Below, piece by piece: positions 28,844 through 38,214 of a DNA stretch of 64,000 bases (position 1 is its first letter; each line of letters opens with the position of its first letter). This stretch comes from Pectobacterium punjabense (GTDB taxonomy: Bacteria > Pseudomonadota > Gammaproteobacteria > Enterobacterales > Enterobacteriaceae). The position numbers and the translations under genes were made by a program. Under the pieces are notes generated by a model. The model did no database searches, was not told where the DNA came from, and saw nothing but the letters and a program-made list of their open reading frames with translations. The stretch lies in NCBI RefSeq assembly GCF_012427845.1, contig NZ_CP038498.1:620001-684000 (forward strand). The letters are read 5' to 3'.

Positions 28844-29425
28844 ATGACAACGATGACGGGCTTCGCCCACCCTGTATTTGGCACACAGCTCTGCTTTCGA
28901 AAAATCGTGAAGGCAATGAGTGAGCCGGGTGCTCTGGTTACGGTTCCCAATGTTTCCGGTCTGGAATCGATGTCGTCTGCAACGGCAGCCACGCTGCTTA
29001 CGCTGACCAGCCACACGACACCGTTGTTTATCGATCCCAAGATCGGTAATCCACTGCTGCTGCGTACGCTTTGCCTGCATACGAATGTGCCGATCGCCAC
29101 GACATTCGAAGAGGCCTATTTCGTGCTGTTGAGTGGAAACCGCTTTTCTTATGACCTGATGGCACTCTCCTGCGGCAGCGAAGTTGAACCGGAGAAATCG
29201 ACCACCGTTATTGTCGAGGTGGAAGGCATGCATGACGGGCCGTGTTTAAAGTTGACCGGGCCGGGTATCAAGACCCACCGCATTATTTCTCCCCGTTTAC
29301 CCAGTAGTGTCAGGGACTATCTGTGTAACCGCCCTCATACCTTCCCGACAGGGTTGGATTTTCTCTTTACCTCTGGGAAAAAGCTCTTTGCAATCCCCAG
29401 AAGTACCCACGTGGAGGAATGCTAA
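28844..29425 (+). CDS. phnH: C-P lyase core subunit PhnH
   Basis: 193 residues; PhnH has a PLP-transferase-like fold without the cofactor and forms part of the PhnGHIJ complex. Recognised by FAHPVFGTQLCFRKIVKAMSEPG near the N-terminus, LTLTSHTTPLFID in the middle and LTGPGIKTHRII near the C-terminus. Six bases separate it from phnG; its stop overlaps the phnI start as TAATG. Confidence 0.94.
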   Translation: MTTMTGFAHPVFGTQLCFRKIVKAMSEPGALVTVPNVSGLESMSSATAATLLTLTSHTTPLFIDPKIGNPLLLRTLCLHTNVPIATTFEEAYFVLLSGNRFSYDLMALSCGSEVEPEKSTTVIVEVEGMHDGPCLKLTGPGIKTHRIISPRLPSSVRDYLCNRPHTFPTGLDFLFTSGKKLFAIPRSTHVEEC

Positions 29426-30528
29426 TGTATGTTGCCGTCAAAGGGGGGGAAAAGGCTATTGAGGCCGCCCACCAGCTACAATCCTGTCGCCGCCGCGGAT
29501 GTACGGATATACCAGAGCTAGACTGCTCACAAATAGAACAGCAACTTAATTTAGCCGTCGATCGCGTTATGACCGAAGGTAATATTTATGACCGCCAACT
29601 CGCTGCGCTGGCCATCAAACAGGCCAGTGGCGATCTGGTGGAAAGTATTTTTCTTTTACGAGCCTACCGTTCCACGCTGCCACGCTGGGGAATCAGTCAG
29701 CCGCTTAACACGCCCGACATGCGGCTTGAACGTCGTGTTTCGGCCATTTTCAAAGATTTACCCGGTGGGCAACTACTTGGCCCGACCTACGACTATACCC
29801 ATCGTCTTCTGGATTTTTCTCTGTTGGCCGACGGTGACGACCCTATCGCACCGCAGTCAGGCGATTCTGATGAAGATGAAGAAACGCGTGAGTCTATTCC
29901 CCATGCGTTTCAATTCCTTTCTCAACAACACCTCATTCCTGAGCGGAATATCAGCAACGATAGCGATCCGCCAGATATCACAATGGAACCTCCGAGTTAT
30001 CCCGGCACGCGTGCGGCGCGTCTCCAGCAGTTATTCCGTGGCGATGAGGGGTTCCTTCTATCTCTGGGGTATTCAACCCAGCGCGGCTATGGCCGTAATC
30101 ATCCGTTTGTTGGTGAGATCCGCACGGGGTATATCACCGTCAGTCTTGTTGCTGAAGAGGTGGGATTTGCTATCGATATTGGCGAGATTCTGCTCACCGA
30201 ATGCGAAACCGTGAACGGGTTTGTTAAACCTGCTAACGACGCGCCCCATTTCACCCGTGGTTACGGGCTGGCATTTGGCCGCTCGGAACGTAAGGCTATC
30301 ACGGTGGCATTAGCCGATCGCGCACTTCAGGCCGCTGACTATCAAGAAGAGGTGCGCGGCCCGGCTCAGGATGAGGAGTTTGTCCTCTCCCATGCTGACA
30401 ATGTGGAGGCTGCTGGCTTTGTCTCACATCTGAAACTCCCGCATTACGTCGATTTTCAGTCAGAGCTGGAGCTATTAAAACGACTACGTGAGGAATACCT
30501 CGCTTCTGTGCCAAGGAGTAACGCGTGA
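29425..30528 (+). CDS. phnI: C-P lyase nucleosidase subunit PhnI
   Basis: About 367 residues. In E. coli PhnI displaces adenine from ATP to form a ribose-phosphonate triphosphate, helped by PhnGHL. Recognised by MYVAVKGGEKAIEAAHQL, GQLLGPTYDYTHRLLDFSLL, LFRGDEGFLLSLGYSTQRGYGRNHPF and ILLTECETVNGF. I choose ATG 29425, which overlaps the phnH stop and has GGAGG at 7-base spacing; an in-frame ATG 6 bases earlier is less well placed. The stop overlaps phnJ by one base (TGATG). Confidence 0.94.
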   Translation: MYVAVKGGEKAIEAAHQLQSCRRRGCTDIPELDCSQIEQQLNLAVDRVMTEGNIYDRQLAALAIKQASGDLVESIFLLRAYRSTLPRWGISQPLNTPDMRLERRVSAIFKDLPGGQLLGPTYDYTHRLLDFSLLADGDDPIAPQSGDSDEDEETRESIPHAFQFLSQQHLIPERNISNDSDPPDITMEPPSYPGTRAARLQQLFRGDEGFLLSLGYSTQRGYGRNHPFVGEIRTGYITVSLVAEEVGFAIDIGEILLTECETVNGFVKPANDAPHFTRGYGLAFGRSERKAITVALADRALQAADYQEEVRGPAQDEEFVLSHADNVEAAGFVSHLKLPHYVDFQSELELLKRLREEYLASVPRSNA

Positions 30529-31433
30529 TGGGTCAGACAACGATCTCCCGCCAGAAAGGCAATCAGCCAGAAACGGAATACGGCTATTCAGAAACAGAAT
30601 ACAACTACGCCTATCTGGATGAAAACACGAAGGGCATGATACGGCGCGCTATCCTGAAAGCGATCGCCATACCCGGCCATCAGGTGCCGTTTGGTAGCCG
30701 GGAAATGCCGATGCCCTATGGCTGGGGCACTGGCGGCATTCAAATTACTGCCAGTATTATCGGGCCGGACGATACGCTCAAAGTGATCGATCAGGGTTCC
30801 GATGATACGACCAATGCGGTATCGATCCGCGCTTTTTTCCGTAAGGTCGCGAATGTGCCAACGACGGAAAAAACCAGCGACGCAACGCTGATTCAAACAC
30901 GACACCGCATTCCTGAAACGCCGCTTAAGGAGGATCAAATTCTGGTCTTTCAGGTGCCGATCCCTGAGCCCCTGCGCTTCATTGAGCCGCGTGAAACCGA
31001 GACGAGAAAAATGCATGCGTTGGAAGAATATGGCGTGATGCAGGTGAAGCTCTATGAAGATATTGCACGGTTTGGGCACATCGCCACGACCTACGCCTAC
31101 CCGGTGAAAGTCAACCATCGCTATGTTATGGACCCTTCGCCGATCCCGAAATTTGATAACCCGAAGATGAACATGAGCCCTGCGCTGCAACTGTTTGGTG
31201 CCGGCCGTGAAAAGCGGATCTATGCCGTTCCGCCGTATACCGTGGTGGAAAGCCTCGATTTTGACGATCATCCGTTCAGAATACAGCAGTGGGACAAGCC
31301 CTGTGAACTGTGTGGCGCGCGCGACAGTTTCCTCGATGAAGTGGTAATGGATGATGACGGTACACGCATGTTTGTCTGCTCCGACACTGACTATTGTCAG
31401 CAGCGTCAAAGCCAGAGAGGAGAAACGTCATGA
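30528..31433 (+). CDS. phnJ: C-P lyase radical SAM subunit PhnJ
   Basis: 301 residues. Radical S-adenosylmethionine enzyme that cleaves the C-P bond of ribose phosphonate phosphate. The [4Fe-4S] ligands follow the PhnJ pattern C-x2-C-x21-C (CELC ... FVC) near residues 259-284, with a further Cys six residues on (CSDTDYC), matching the thiyl-radical cysteine of E. coli PhnJ. The start is ATG 30528, not the in-frame GTG just before it; AAGGAG lies 9-10 bases upstream. It overlaps phnI by 1 base and phnK by 4. All catalytic residues are intact. Confidence 0.96.
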   Translation: MGQTTISRQKGNQPETEYGYSETEYNYAYLDENTKGMIRRAILKAIAIPGHQVPFGSREMPMPYGWGTGGIQITASIIGPDDTLKVIDQGSDDTTNAVSIRAFFRKVANVPTTEKTSDATLIQTRHRIPETPLKEDQILVFQVPIPEPLRFIEPRETETRKMHALEEYGVMQVKLYEDIARFGHIATTYAYPVKVNHRYVMDPSPIPKFDNPKMNMSPALQLFGAGREKRIYAVPPYTVVESLDFDDHPFRIQQWDKPCELCGARDSFLDEVVMDDDGTRMFVCSDTDYCQQRQSQRGETS

Positions 31434-32218
31434 CGACAGAGCATCATGTATCCGACAGCCCGTTGCTCGATGTACGGCATCTCACGCACCTGTATGCGCC
31501 GGAAAAAGGCTTTCGCGATGTGTCGTTTCAGCTGTGGCCGGGGGAGGTGTTAGGGATTGTCGGTGAATCCGGCTCGGGGAAGACGACGCTGCTGAATGCG
31601 ATCTCTGCCCGTCTGGCACCGCAGGAAGGCGAGGTGATCTACCGCAACGCCGAGCAACAGAGGCTCTCGGTCTATGACATTAGCGAGCGGCAACGGCGTG
31701 CGCTGGTGCGTACCGAGTGGGGAATCGTCTGGCAGCACCCGTTGGCAGGGCTGCGCCCCACCGTTTCTGCGGGCGGCAATATTGGCGAACGACTTATGGC
31801 TATCGGTCATCGGCACTACGGTGATATTCGCAGCAAGGCGGCAGAGTGGATGGCAAACGTCGAACTGCCCGAAAACCGTCTGGACGATCTGCCGACCACC
31901 TTTTCTGGTGGGATGCAGCAGCGCCTTCAGATTGCCCGCAATCTGGTCACCGCACCGCGGTTGATATTTATGGATGAACCGACGGGTGGGTTAGATGTAT
32001 CGGTGCAAGCACGGTTGCTCGATCTGCTCAGGACGCTGGTGGTGGAGATGCAACTTTCAGTCGTCATCGTGACGCACGATCTTGGGGTTGCCCGGCTACT
32101 GTCACACCGCCTTCTGGTGATGCAGCACGGTCGGGTTGTCGAACAGGGATTAACGGACAGGGTGCTCGACGATCCGAAGCATCCTTATACCCAATTGCTC
32201 GTTTCTTCCATTCTGTAA
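31430..32218 (+). CDS. phnK: C-P lyase ABC-type subunit PhnK
   Basis: 262 residues, an ABC ATPase that binds the PhnGHIJ core rather than a transporter. Walker A GESGSGKTT, signature FSGGMQQRLQIARNL, Walker B LIFMDEPTGGLD, switch His in IVTHDLG. ATG 31430 overlaps the phnJ stop (ATGA) and has GAGAGGAG upstream; the frame opens 36 bases earlier, but inside phnJ. Confidence 0.94.
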   Translation: MTTEHHVSDSPLLDVRHLTHLYAPEKGFRDVSFQLWPGEVLGIVGESGSGKTTLLNAISARLAPQEGEVIYRNAEQQRLSVYDISERQRRALVRTEWGIVWQHPLAGLRPTVSAGGNIGERLMAIGHRHYGDIRSKAAEWMANVELPENRLDDLPTTFSGGMQQRLQIARNLVTAPRLIFMDEPTGGLDVSVQARLLDLLRTLVVEMQLSVVIVTHDLGVARLLSHRLLVMQHGRVVEQGLTDRVLDDPKHPYTQLLVSSIL

Positions 32219-32239
32219 ATCCAGCCAAAAGGACGCTTG

Positions 32240-32956
32240 ATGGATACGCAATTACGCATCGAGAACGTTGATAAAACGTTCGTGTTATATAACCAGCAGG
32301 GCGCGCGGCTGCCAGTTTTCCACGATATTAGTCTGTCGGTGAAAAGCGGTGAATGCGTGGCGCTGCACGGGCATTCCGGGAGCGGGAAATCCACGCTGCT
32401 GCGCTCTCTGTACGGCAACTATCAGCCTGACGGTGGCCATATCTGGGTACGTCATCGCGAGCGCTGGGTCGATATCGTCAACGCGGATGCCCGCCATGTG
32501 CTGGAAATCCGCCGCGAAACGTTGGGCTGGGTAAGCCAATTCCTGCGTGTCATCCCACGTATTAGCACATTGAACGTGGTCATCCAGCCTTTGCTTGAAC
32601 GTGGTATGTCACGTCAGGAAAGCGAGATTCGCGCTGGTGAATTACTGACGCACCTGAACGTCCCTGAGCGGCTGTGGTCGCTCGCGCCCGCCACCTTTTC
32701 CGGCGGTGAACAGCAGCGCATCAATATTGCCCGTGGGTTTATTGGTGATTACCCGATTTTGCTGTTAGACGAACCAACGGCCTCGCTGGATGCCAAAAAT
32801 CGACTGGCTGTCACACAGCTCATTAACAATGCGAAAGACAAAGGGTGTGCCATCGTCGGCATCTTTCACGATGACGAAGTGCGCCAACACGTCGCCGATC
32901 GCCTTTATTCAATGGCAATGGCTTCCCGCACGCAGGAGAACGTAAATGATCATTAA
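32240..32956 (+). CDS. phnL: C-P lyase ABC-type subunit PhnL
   Basis: About 238 residues, second ABC-type ATPase of the system. Walker [10 protein letters not shown], signature [15 protein letters not shown], Walker [13 protein letters not shown] and HDDEVR at the switch position. The start at ATG 32240 has AAGGA at 6-base spacing; a TTG codon precedes it in frame. 21 bases after phnK; the end overlaps phnM by 11 bases. Confidence 0.94.
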   Translation: MDTQLRIENVDKTFVLYNQQGARLPVFHDISLSVKSGECVALHGHSGSGKSTLLRSLYGNYQPDGGHIWVRHRERWVDIVNADARHVLEIRRETLGWVSQFLRVIPRISTLNVVIQPLLERGMSRQESEIRAGELLTHLNVPERLWSLAPATFSGGEQQRINIARGFIGDYPILLLDEPTASLDAKNRLAVTQLINNAKDKGCAIVGIFHDDEVRQHVADRLYSMAMASRTQENVNDH

Positions 32957-34082
32957 TAACGTCAATATGGTGCTCTCACGGGAAATCATTCATGGCTCAC
33001 TGGAAGTGCGTAACGGTGTGATCCATCACATCAGCGATAGACCGAGCCGCCATCCCGGTGCGCTGGATGGTGAACAGGCCTGGCTCCTGCCGGGGTTGGT
33101 CGAGCTACATACGGATAATCTCGATAAGTGTTTCACCCCACGCCCCGGTGTTAACTGGCCGTCTGAAGCGGCGATGCGCAACCACGATGCGTTGATTATC
33201 TCTAGTGGGATCACCACCGTGCTGGATGCCGTTGCAGTAGGGGACTTACGTGATGGCGGGCATCGGCTTGAGAACCTGCGGCGCATGACAGATGCGGTAC
33301 TGCACAGTCAGCAACACGGTACCAATCGGGCGGATCATCATTTGCACCTGCGCTGCGAGCTGCCGCATCAGGATACGTTCCCCCTCTTTGAACAACTGGC
33401 GGATATTCCGCTGGTCGCGCTCGTATCATTGATGGATCACTCTCCGGGGCAGCGGCAATTTTCCTCTCAGGAGAAATATCATCAGTACTACAAAGGCAAG
33501 TATCACCTGAATGATGAACAAATGGCCGCGTTTGAGGAAGAACAACTGACCGGTTCACGCCGTTGGTCGCAGCCTAACCGCGAGGCTATCGTGCACCTTT
33601 GCCACGAAAAAGGTATCACGTTGGCCAGCCATGACGATGCGACGCCGGAGCATATCACCGAATCCCACCAGCATCGTGTGAGCATTGCCGAATTTCCCAC
33701 TACCGCGATCGCGGCGCAGCAGGCACATCGCGTTGGAATGGACGTACTGATGGGAGCGCCAAATGTTATCTGCGGCGGCTCGCATTCCGGCAATGTGTCG
33801 GCACACCAGTTGGCGACGCTGGGCGTACTTCACATCTTGTCTTCAGATTACTATCCGGCCAGTCTGCTGGAGGCGGCGTTCATGATCGCAGAGGATGAGC
33901 GTAATGATTACGATCTGCCGCGTGCTATCGCACTGGTTAGCAGCAATCCCGCTCAGGCACTGAAATTTGACGATCGCGGCTGTATTGAAGAAGGACGGCG
34001 AGCTGACCTGCTGCTCGTCAAACGGCATGTGCCGCACATGAAGTTGATGCGCGTGTGGCGTCAGGGTGTTCGGGTATTCTGA
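32946..34082 (+). CDS. phnM: Ribose-phosphonate triphosphate diphosphatase PhnM
   Basis: 378 residues, amidohydrolase-fold enzyme that removes pyrophosphate from the ribose-phosphonate triphosphate made by PhnI. Recognised by [35 protein letters not shown] with metal-binding His, [11 protein letters not shown], and [13 protein letters not shown] with the late Asp. Start overlaps phnL by 11 bases. Confidence 0.95.
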   Translation: MIINNVNMVLSREIIHGSLEVRNGVIHHISDRPSRHPGALDGEQAWLLPGLVELHTDNLDKCFTPRPGVNWPSEAAMRNHDALIISSGITTVLDAVAVGDLRDGGHRLENLRRMTDAVLHSQQHGTNRADHHLHLRCELPHQDTFPLFEQLADIPLVALVSLMDHSPGQRQFSSQEKYHQYYKGKYHLNDEQMAAFEEEQLTGSRRWSQPNREAIVHLCHEKGITLASHDDATPEHITESHQHRVSIAEFPTTAIAAQQAHRVGMDVLMGAPNVICGGSHSGNVSAHQLATLGVLHILSSDYYPASLLEAAFMIAEDERNDYDLPRAIALVSSNPAQALKFDDRGCIEEGRRADLLLVKRHVPHMKLMRVWRQGVRVF

Positions 34083-34084
34083 TC

Positions 34085-34651
34085 ATGACAAAACTCATCT
34101 ACCTGATTGGTGCTTCTGGAGCAGGCAAAGACAGCCTGCTCCGGGCAATCCGACAATTACCGCTGCCACGTCTGCTGGTCGCGCATCGGTACATTACCCG
34201 TCCCGCAGAAATTCAAGGAGAGAACCACATTGCGTTGACTCCTGAAGAGTTTGCGATCCGTCAGCAGCTTGGTATTTTCGCGCTCAATTGGCAGGCGCAT
34301 CAGTGCCATTACGGCATCGGGATAGAGATTGATGACTGGCTACAGCGGGGAAGTGACGTCATCGTCAACGGCTCGCGAGCTTATCTGGCTCAGGCGCGTG
34401 AACGCTATGGCAATACGCTGTTTCCGATATGTTTGACCGTCTCTGAATCGGCACTGCGTCAGCGGCTACGCGCCAGAGGGCGGGAAAGCGAACAGCAGAT
34501 TGCCACTCGCTTACAGCGTGCCGGGGAAGAGCAAAGCCGCTTACAAAATGACTGCGTTTTATTGAATAACGACGGCGATCTGCAACATACCTTATCTGTC
34601 TTTCAGTCGCTGCTGCCGTTCGACAGGGCTTGCGCGGTGCACCGCGAATAA
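34085..34651 (+). CDS. phnN: Ribose 1,5-bisphosphate phosphokinase PhnN
   Basis: 188 residues. Makes PRPP from ribose 1,5-bisphosphate, closing the C-P lyase pathway. P-loop IGASGAGKDSLL at residues ~7-18, RYITRPAE of guanylate-kinase-like fold, and RARGRESEQQIATRLQRA lid region. ATG 34085 follows the phnM stop by 2 bases; the frame opens earlier inside phnM. In E. coli phnO lies between phnN and phnP; here it is absent. Confidence 0.93.
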   Translation: MTKLIYLIGASGAGKDSLLRAIRQLPLPRLLVAHRYITRPAEIQGENHIALTPEEFAIRQQLGIFALNWQAHQCHYGIGIEIDDWLQRGSDVIVNGSRAYLAQARERYGNTLFPICLTVSESALRQRLRARGRESEQQIATRLQRAGEEQSRLQNDCVLLNNDGDLQHTLSVFQSLLPFDRACAVHRE

Positions 34652-34691
34652 TAACGACATGTCAGGTATACCGTATATCAGGAGAAAGTTG

Positions 34692-35465
34692 ATGACTGCG
34701 GGCAATGACGGGATCGCTTTTCACTTTCTGGGAACCGGCGGCGCGCAGCAGGTTCCCGCATTTGGCTGCGAATGCGAGATCTGTCAGCAGGCGCAGCGAG
34801 ATAAAAGAAAACGGCGTCGCGCCTGCTGCGCGGCGATCACAACCAAAGACCGGATCATCCTGATTGATGCGGGATTGCCCGAGCTAGCGCCGTATCTACT
34901 CCCTTATTCGCATCGGTATATTTTGCTGACCCACTACCACATGGATCACGTTCAGGGATTATTTCCCCTGCGTTGGGGTTACGGCGATCCCATTCCGGTT
35001 TTTGGCCCCCCAGATGAAGCGGGCTGCGACGACCTCTTCAAACACCCAGGGATTCTGCATTTTCAAAAACCGCTGATGGCTTTCCAGTCCTTCGAACTGG
35101 ACGGTATCAGGATCACGCCGGTGCCCTTAATCCATTCCAAATTAACCTATGGCTACCTCATTCAGACACCGACGCACACGCTGGCCTACCTGACCGACAC
35201 CGTCGGTCTACCGCCCGAAACGGCTCAGTTTCTTGCATCACACACGCTGGATTATGCCGTTGTCGATTGCAGCCATCCTCCCCAAGCGACACCTCCACGC
35301 AACCACAATGACATCACTCGTGCGCTGGAGATTTTTACTCAGCTTAACCCCAAACAGCTATACCTGACCCACATCGGCCACGAACTGGATCGCTGGCTAC
35401 AAACGCAAACGCTGCTGCCTGAGAATGTTCATGTTGCTTATGACGACGGGGAGTTGGGATTGTAG
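34692..35465 (+). CDS. phnP: Phosphoribosyl cyclic phosphodiesterase PhnP
   Basis: About 257 residues, metallo-beta-lactamase fold. Opens the 5-phosphoribosyl 1,2-cyclic phosphate released by PhnJ. FHFLGTGGAQQVPAFGCECEIC carries the structural zinc cysteines; THYHMDHVQG is the metal motif HxHxDH; DCSHPP and THIGHELD give later ligands. I choose ATG 34692 with AGGAG at 7-base spacing; ATG 34659 lies in frame but has no ribosome site. Last gene of the array. Confidence 0.94.
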   Translation: MTAGNDGIAFHFLGTGGAQQVPAFGCECEICQQAQRDKRKRRRACCAAITTKDRIILIDAGLPELAPYLLPYSHRYILLTHYHMDHVQGLFPLRWGYGDPIPVFGPPDEAGCDDLFKHPGILHFQKPLMAFQSFELDGIRITPVPLIHSKLTYGYLIQTPTHTLAYLTDTVGLPPETAQFLASHTLDYAVVDCSHPPQATPPRNHNDITRALEIFTQLNPKQLYLTHIGHELDRWLQTQTLLPENVHVAYDDGELGL

Positions 35466-35475
35466 GAGGAATGGA

Positions 35476-35515
35476 CCAGCCTCAGATTGTCGAATCTAGG
35501 CTGGCCAATGTTTTT
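35476..35515 (+). terminator. Hairpin terminator after phnP
   Basis: CCAGCCT-CAGATT-GTCG-AATCT-AGGCTGG, one bulged base, followed by CCAATGTTTTT. It lies between phnP and the convergent unknown gene and may serve both. Confidence 0.6.
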
Positions 35516-35527
35516 GGCTAAGTTAGA

Positions 35528-36460
35528 TCATTCTGACTTCAGCGCCTGAATCAGTTTGTCGAAATGCTGTGCCAGATTCTTGGTCCGAGCCAGTTCGATT
35601 TTGCGTCCTATCAGGAAGTTGTTCTGACGCGTATGCAGTTCGGCGATGCCTTTGAGGTCTCCATCCTTTTTCTTGAGTTGCTCAATCTTGCGAATCACTT
35701 CCAGGGTTCTTGCTTCTAACTTGTCGGCGGTCTCAAGATACTGGTCGAGATCGATGCTACCATTGGAGAACTTGTCGTCATTCTGTATGGATGCCTTGTT
35801 CAGAGCGTTGAGTGTTCGTTCGTACTGGGCTACCAAAGTACGCTCTGCTTGTTCATGGAACTCGTCTACTGAATAGGATACGAAGTAGACGTAACGATAC
35901 GTGCAGAGAATTTTGTTATTGAAGAACGAGCGCTGCTGACTGACGTTGGTGGCGACCGAAGCAAAAATACGCAATCCTTGGCCGATCGGTATGGTGCTTG
36001 ATGCGGTATGCACCTGAACTTTGCTGATGCTACCGAACGAGTTGACGATGCCCGACAGCAAGTTGAAGCAGTTTGTGGCGACCAACAAGCGAGTGTCATC
36101 GGTCAGATTACCGCTTTTATTGATCTCCTTGGCATCGGGAGACACTGTTGTTCCTTCCGGTACGTTGGTGATTTGCCCAGTAACAGTGCCAACGACGGCG
36201 TTAGAGATCTTGTTGATGATTTCCGAAAGGTTACCCAGTGACCAGCTGTCCTCTAGTTGGAAATCGGACTGCTTACCGGAAATATACTCATTATAATCCC
36301 AGTTTCTGCCGTCGTTCTGATAGAAGTTTTTCGCATATTGGCGAAGTTCTTCATCAGCGCCTTTCAACTGGGCCTCAAGGTCACGCGATATTTCATCAAG
36401 ACGCTCTTTGTTGCGTTTTTCCTCGGCCAACATTTTTTCTAGGCTTTTGCTTCTTCCCAT
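35528..36460 (-). CDS. Hypothetical protein, coiled-coil rich
   Basis: 310 residues, not recognised. The N-terminus (~5-60) is highly charged and heptad-like (EKMLAEEKRNKERLDEISRDLEAQL), as is the C-terminal third (~205-305). The middle (~75-190) is less polar, with SLGNLSEIINKISNAVVGTVTGQITNVPEG and ATNCFNLLSGIVNSFGSISK, and might contact membrane, but no clear helix or signal peptide is seen. A good ribosome site (GGAAGGAAAG) precedes ATG 36460. It is convergent with the phn array and next to a decayed, AT-rich stretch and an integrase remnant, so it is probably accessory DNA. Confidence 0.7.
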   Translation of the reverse strand: MGRSKSLEKMLAEEKRNKERLDEISRDLEAQLKGADEELRQYAKNFYQNDGRNWDYNEYISGKQSDFQLEDSWSLGNLSEIINKISNAVVGTVTGQITNVPEGTTVSPDAKEINKSGNLTDDTRLLVATNCFNLLSGIVNSFGSISKVQVHTASSTIPIGQGLRIFASVATNVSQQRSFFNNKILCTYRYVYFVSYSVDEFHEQAERTLVAQYERTLNALNKASIQNDDKFSNGSIDLDQYLETADKLEARTLEVIRKIEQLKKKDGDLKGIAELHTRQNNFLIGRKIELARTKNLAQHFDKLIQALKSE

Positions 36461-37732
36461 GATCTTTCCTTCCTCGATTTAGATGTGTAAAACTCAGATA
36501 AGAGTTTCTCTTTGCTGCTTGGTGTATGGATGTTTTTAATATTATTAATATTTGGTTTTTTTAATCTGAATTGTTCTGCATTATTAATTAATTCCCTGCT
36601 AATTATTTTTGTTAATTTAATTCGTAAGAATGTAATTTTAATAAAATAATTAATCTATTTATGAACAGTCCGTTGGAGGTGGTGATTAATGGTTGTGAAT
36701 ATTAATTTAGCTGCTAGCAAGGGAAAATCAACTAAGAAATAAAATATTTATTCGGTGTTTTTTTGTGTGTGTTTTATAATTAATATCGTAATAATTATTT
36801 TATTGATTATAGTTTATTTCATTTGTTTTTGGTTATTACCATTGTGATGAATATGAGTATTTCAAAGCGAAAAATAAAAATAAGTCACTGAATAAAAATA
36901 AGAAATTTAATGTATTTTTTTAAGTGAGGTGTTAATTTTCAAATCCACTTGAATTTTTTTACAAAAACTTAAGCGCTATGTGAAAATTAATTTACCTTAT
37001 CAGTGAGTGGGACGAAAAAGGAGTATGCCATTACAATGGTATGCAGAATGATTCTCTACTTAAAATTTATAACGTTCAATATAACAGCAAGGTTGAACAG
37101 TCTGCATTATATTATCGTATTGATAGTGCTATTAAAACATCAAGTGTGGATGAAAGTTTTCCATTGATGGTTTTTCTGTATGAGGAAGTAACAATTTGCT
37201 GATTTTTTCATTTTTCACATCAGGGGGAAATAATATCTCTGGGGCTATCCTGAACACTGATGGTGATATTTCTACGCTGGATTTTATTTTTTGTCGATTT
37301 TTTCTGAAGCAGAGAAAAGGTCGTTTATTCAGCATAATGAATGCTGTTATTCAATCGGGTTATCGCAGGAGCACCCTTCACCTATCAGATGCCGGATAAT
37401 ATTCCCGTGCTTTGCGGCTGTATAACGGCGGTCGAGAGAATAAAGAGAAGGGTTAGCTGTAAATTTTTTATGATTACGACGTTAGAAATACTTTATTAAC
37501 GCGTATTGATGAACGCTTGTTACAGTGTCTGTGGGGAGTGGATTTTATTTTTGTACAAAAAGATGGCGATAAGACGTCGGCTACGTGGATAAAGCGTGTT
37601 CTGCGTAAGGAACTCCAGACGTGCGGTATTGAACCAAAAGGCTGAACGGTGGTGTGAGTCAGTTGATATAGCAAATTCTAACGTATCAAAAGACGGTTGG
37701 CAGAATGTTCGAATGATTTTATGACAAGGCTA
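36461..37732. other. AT-rich accessory stretch with gene debris
   Basis: About 1.3 kb, visibly lower in GC than any backbone region. Several short frames look like fragments of coding sequence broken by shifts: a 53-codon frame from ATG 37041 (MQNDSLLKIYNVQYN...), ~37345-37465 (YQMPDNIPVLCGC), and ~37466-37647 (LLTRIDERLLQCLWGVDF ... CGIEPKG). I cannot name a parent gene. No complete gene is supported. Confidence 0.45.
36689..36742 (+). CDS. Candidate 17-residue small ORF with very strong ribosome site
   Basis: MVVNINLAASKGKSTKK, preceded by GGAGGTG at exactly 7-base spacing. It is the best Shine-Dalgarno match in this AT-rich stretch. The short basic tail and lack of neighbours give no function. 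A chance match in non-coding DNA is possible. Confidence 0.3.
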   Translation: MVVNINLAASKGKSTKK

Positions 37733-37787
37733 CTGATGGGTTTTCTATCATAGAGAAAGTCCATCAGGAGCCAATAAGCGCAGCGCG

Positions 37788-37976
37788 TTAGCCAGCCGTA
37801 TAACTCCGCGCATAGGGGCCAAAGGCCAGACGGCTTTCTTTACCGCCGAAGCGATAGCGGAAATACCATAACTTAGCGCCGCTGGGTGATACCGTGAGGT
37901 ACAGGCCTTGCGAATCAGTGAGCCTATAAGATTTTGCGAGAGGTTTCGCAGATCGGACTTTGCTGTCAGTTAACAT
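37788..37976 (-). pseudogene. 5' remnant of a P4-type tyrosine integrase
   Basis: Only the N-terminal arm-binding domain remains (~60 residues): MLTDSKVRSAKPLAKSYRL, DSQGLYLTVSPSGAKLWYFRYRFGGKESRLAFGPY. The pattern matches the first 60 residues of the intact integrase at 46124-47383 (e.g. SDAQGLYLLIKPNGSKLWHLKYRFGGKEKKLAFGAYP) but with clear differences, so it is a different integrase. The sequence then turns to ARSYTAG and stops; catalytic residues are lost. ATG 37976; the frame also opens at 37997. It sits just left of the tRNA-like attachment repeat, as expected for an older element in the same site. Confidence 0.8.
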
Positions 37977-38137
37977 ATGAGGGTCACTCCCGTTCATCGA
38001 ACTGAATGACCCGCAATCTGACCCACAAATTCCCCGATACGAAGGGATAAATCAAAACGCATCGGAAAAGATTTTCACGCCAACTTGTTGAATCGCAACA
38101 ACATAGGGATTGATAAGGAGGCATAAAAAAGGAAAGG

Positions 38138-38156
38138 TGGTGCCGGACTCGGAATC
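38138..38156 (-). repeat. Left attachment site: copy of the tRNA-Phe 3' end
   Basis: TGGTGCCGGACTCGGAATC, identical to the tRNA-Phe 3' end at 47547-47566 apart from one missing C. On the inner side two GCCCCCA boxes 12 bases apart (38215, 38227) match two in front of the integrase (47416, 47428). Confidence 0.75.
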
Positions 38157-38214
38157 ATACTCACGATTAACTTGCTGTTAATTATCTATTTTTTTGATTT
38201 TTATCGTAAACCGC

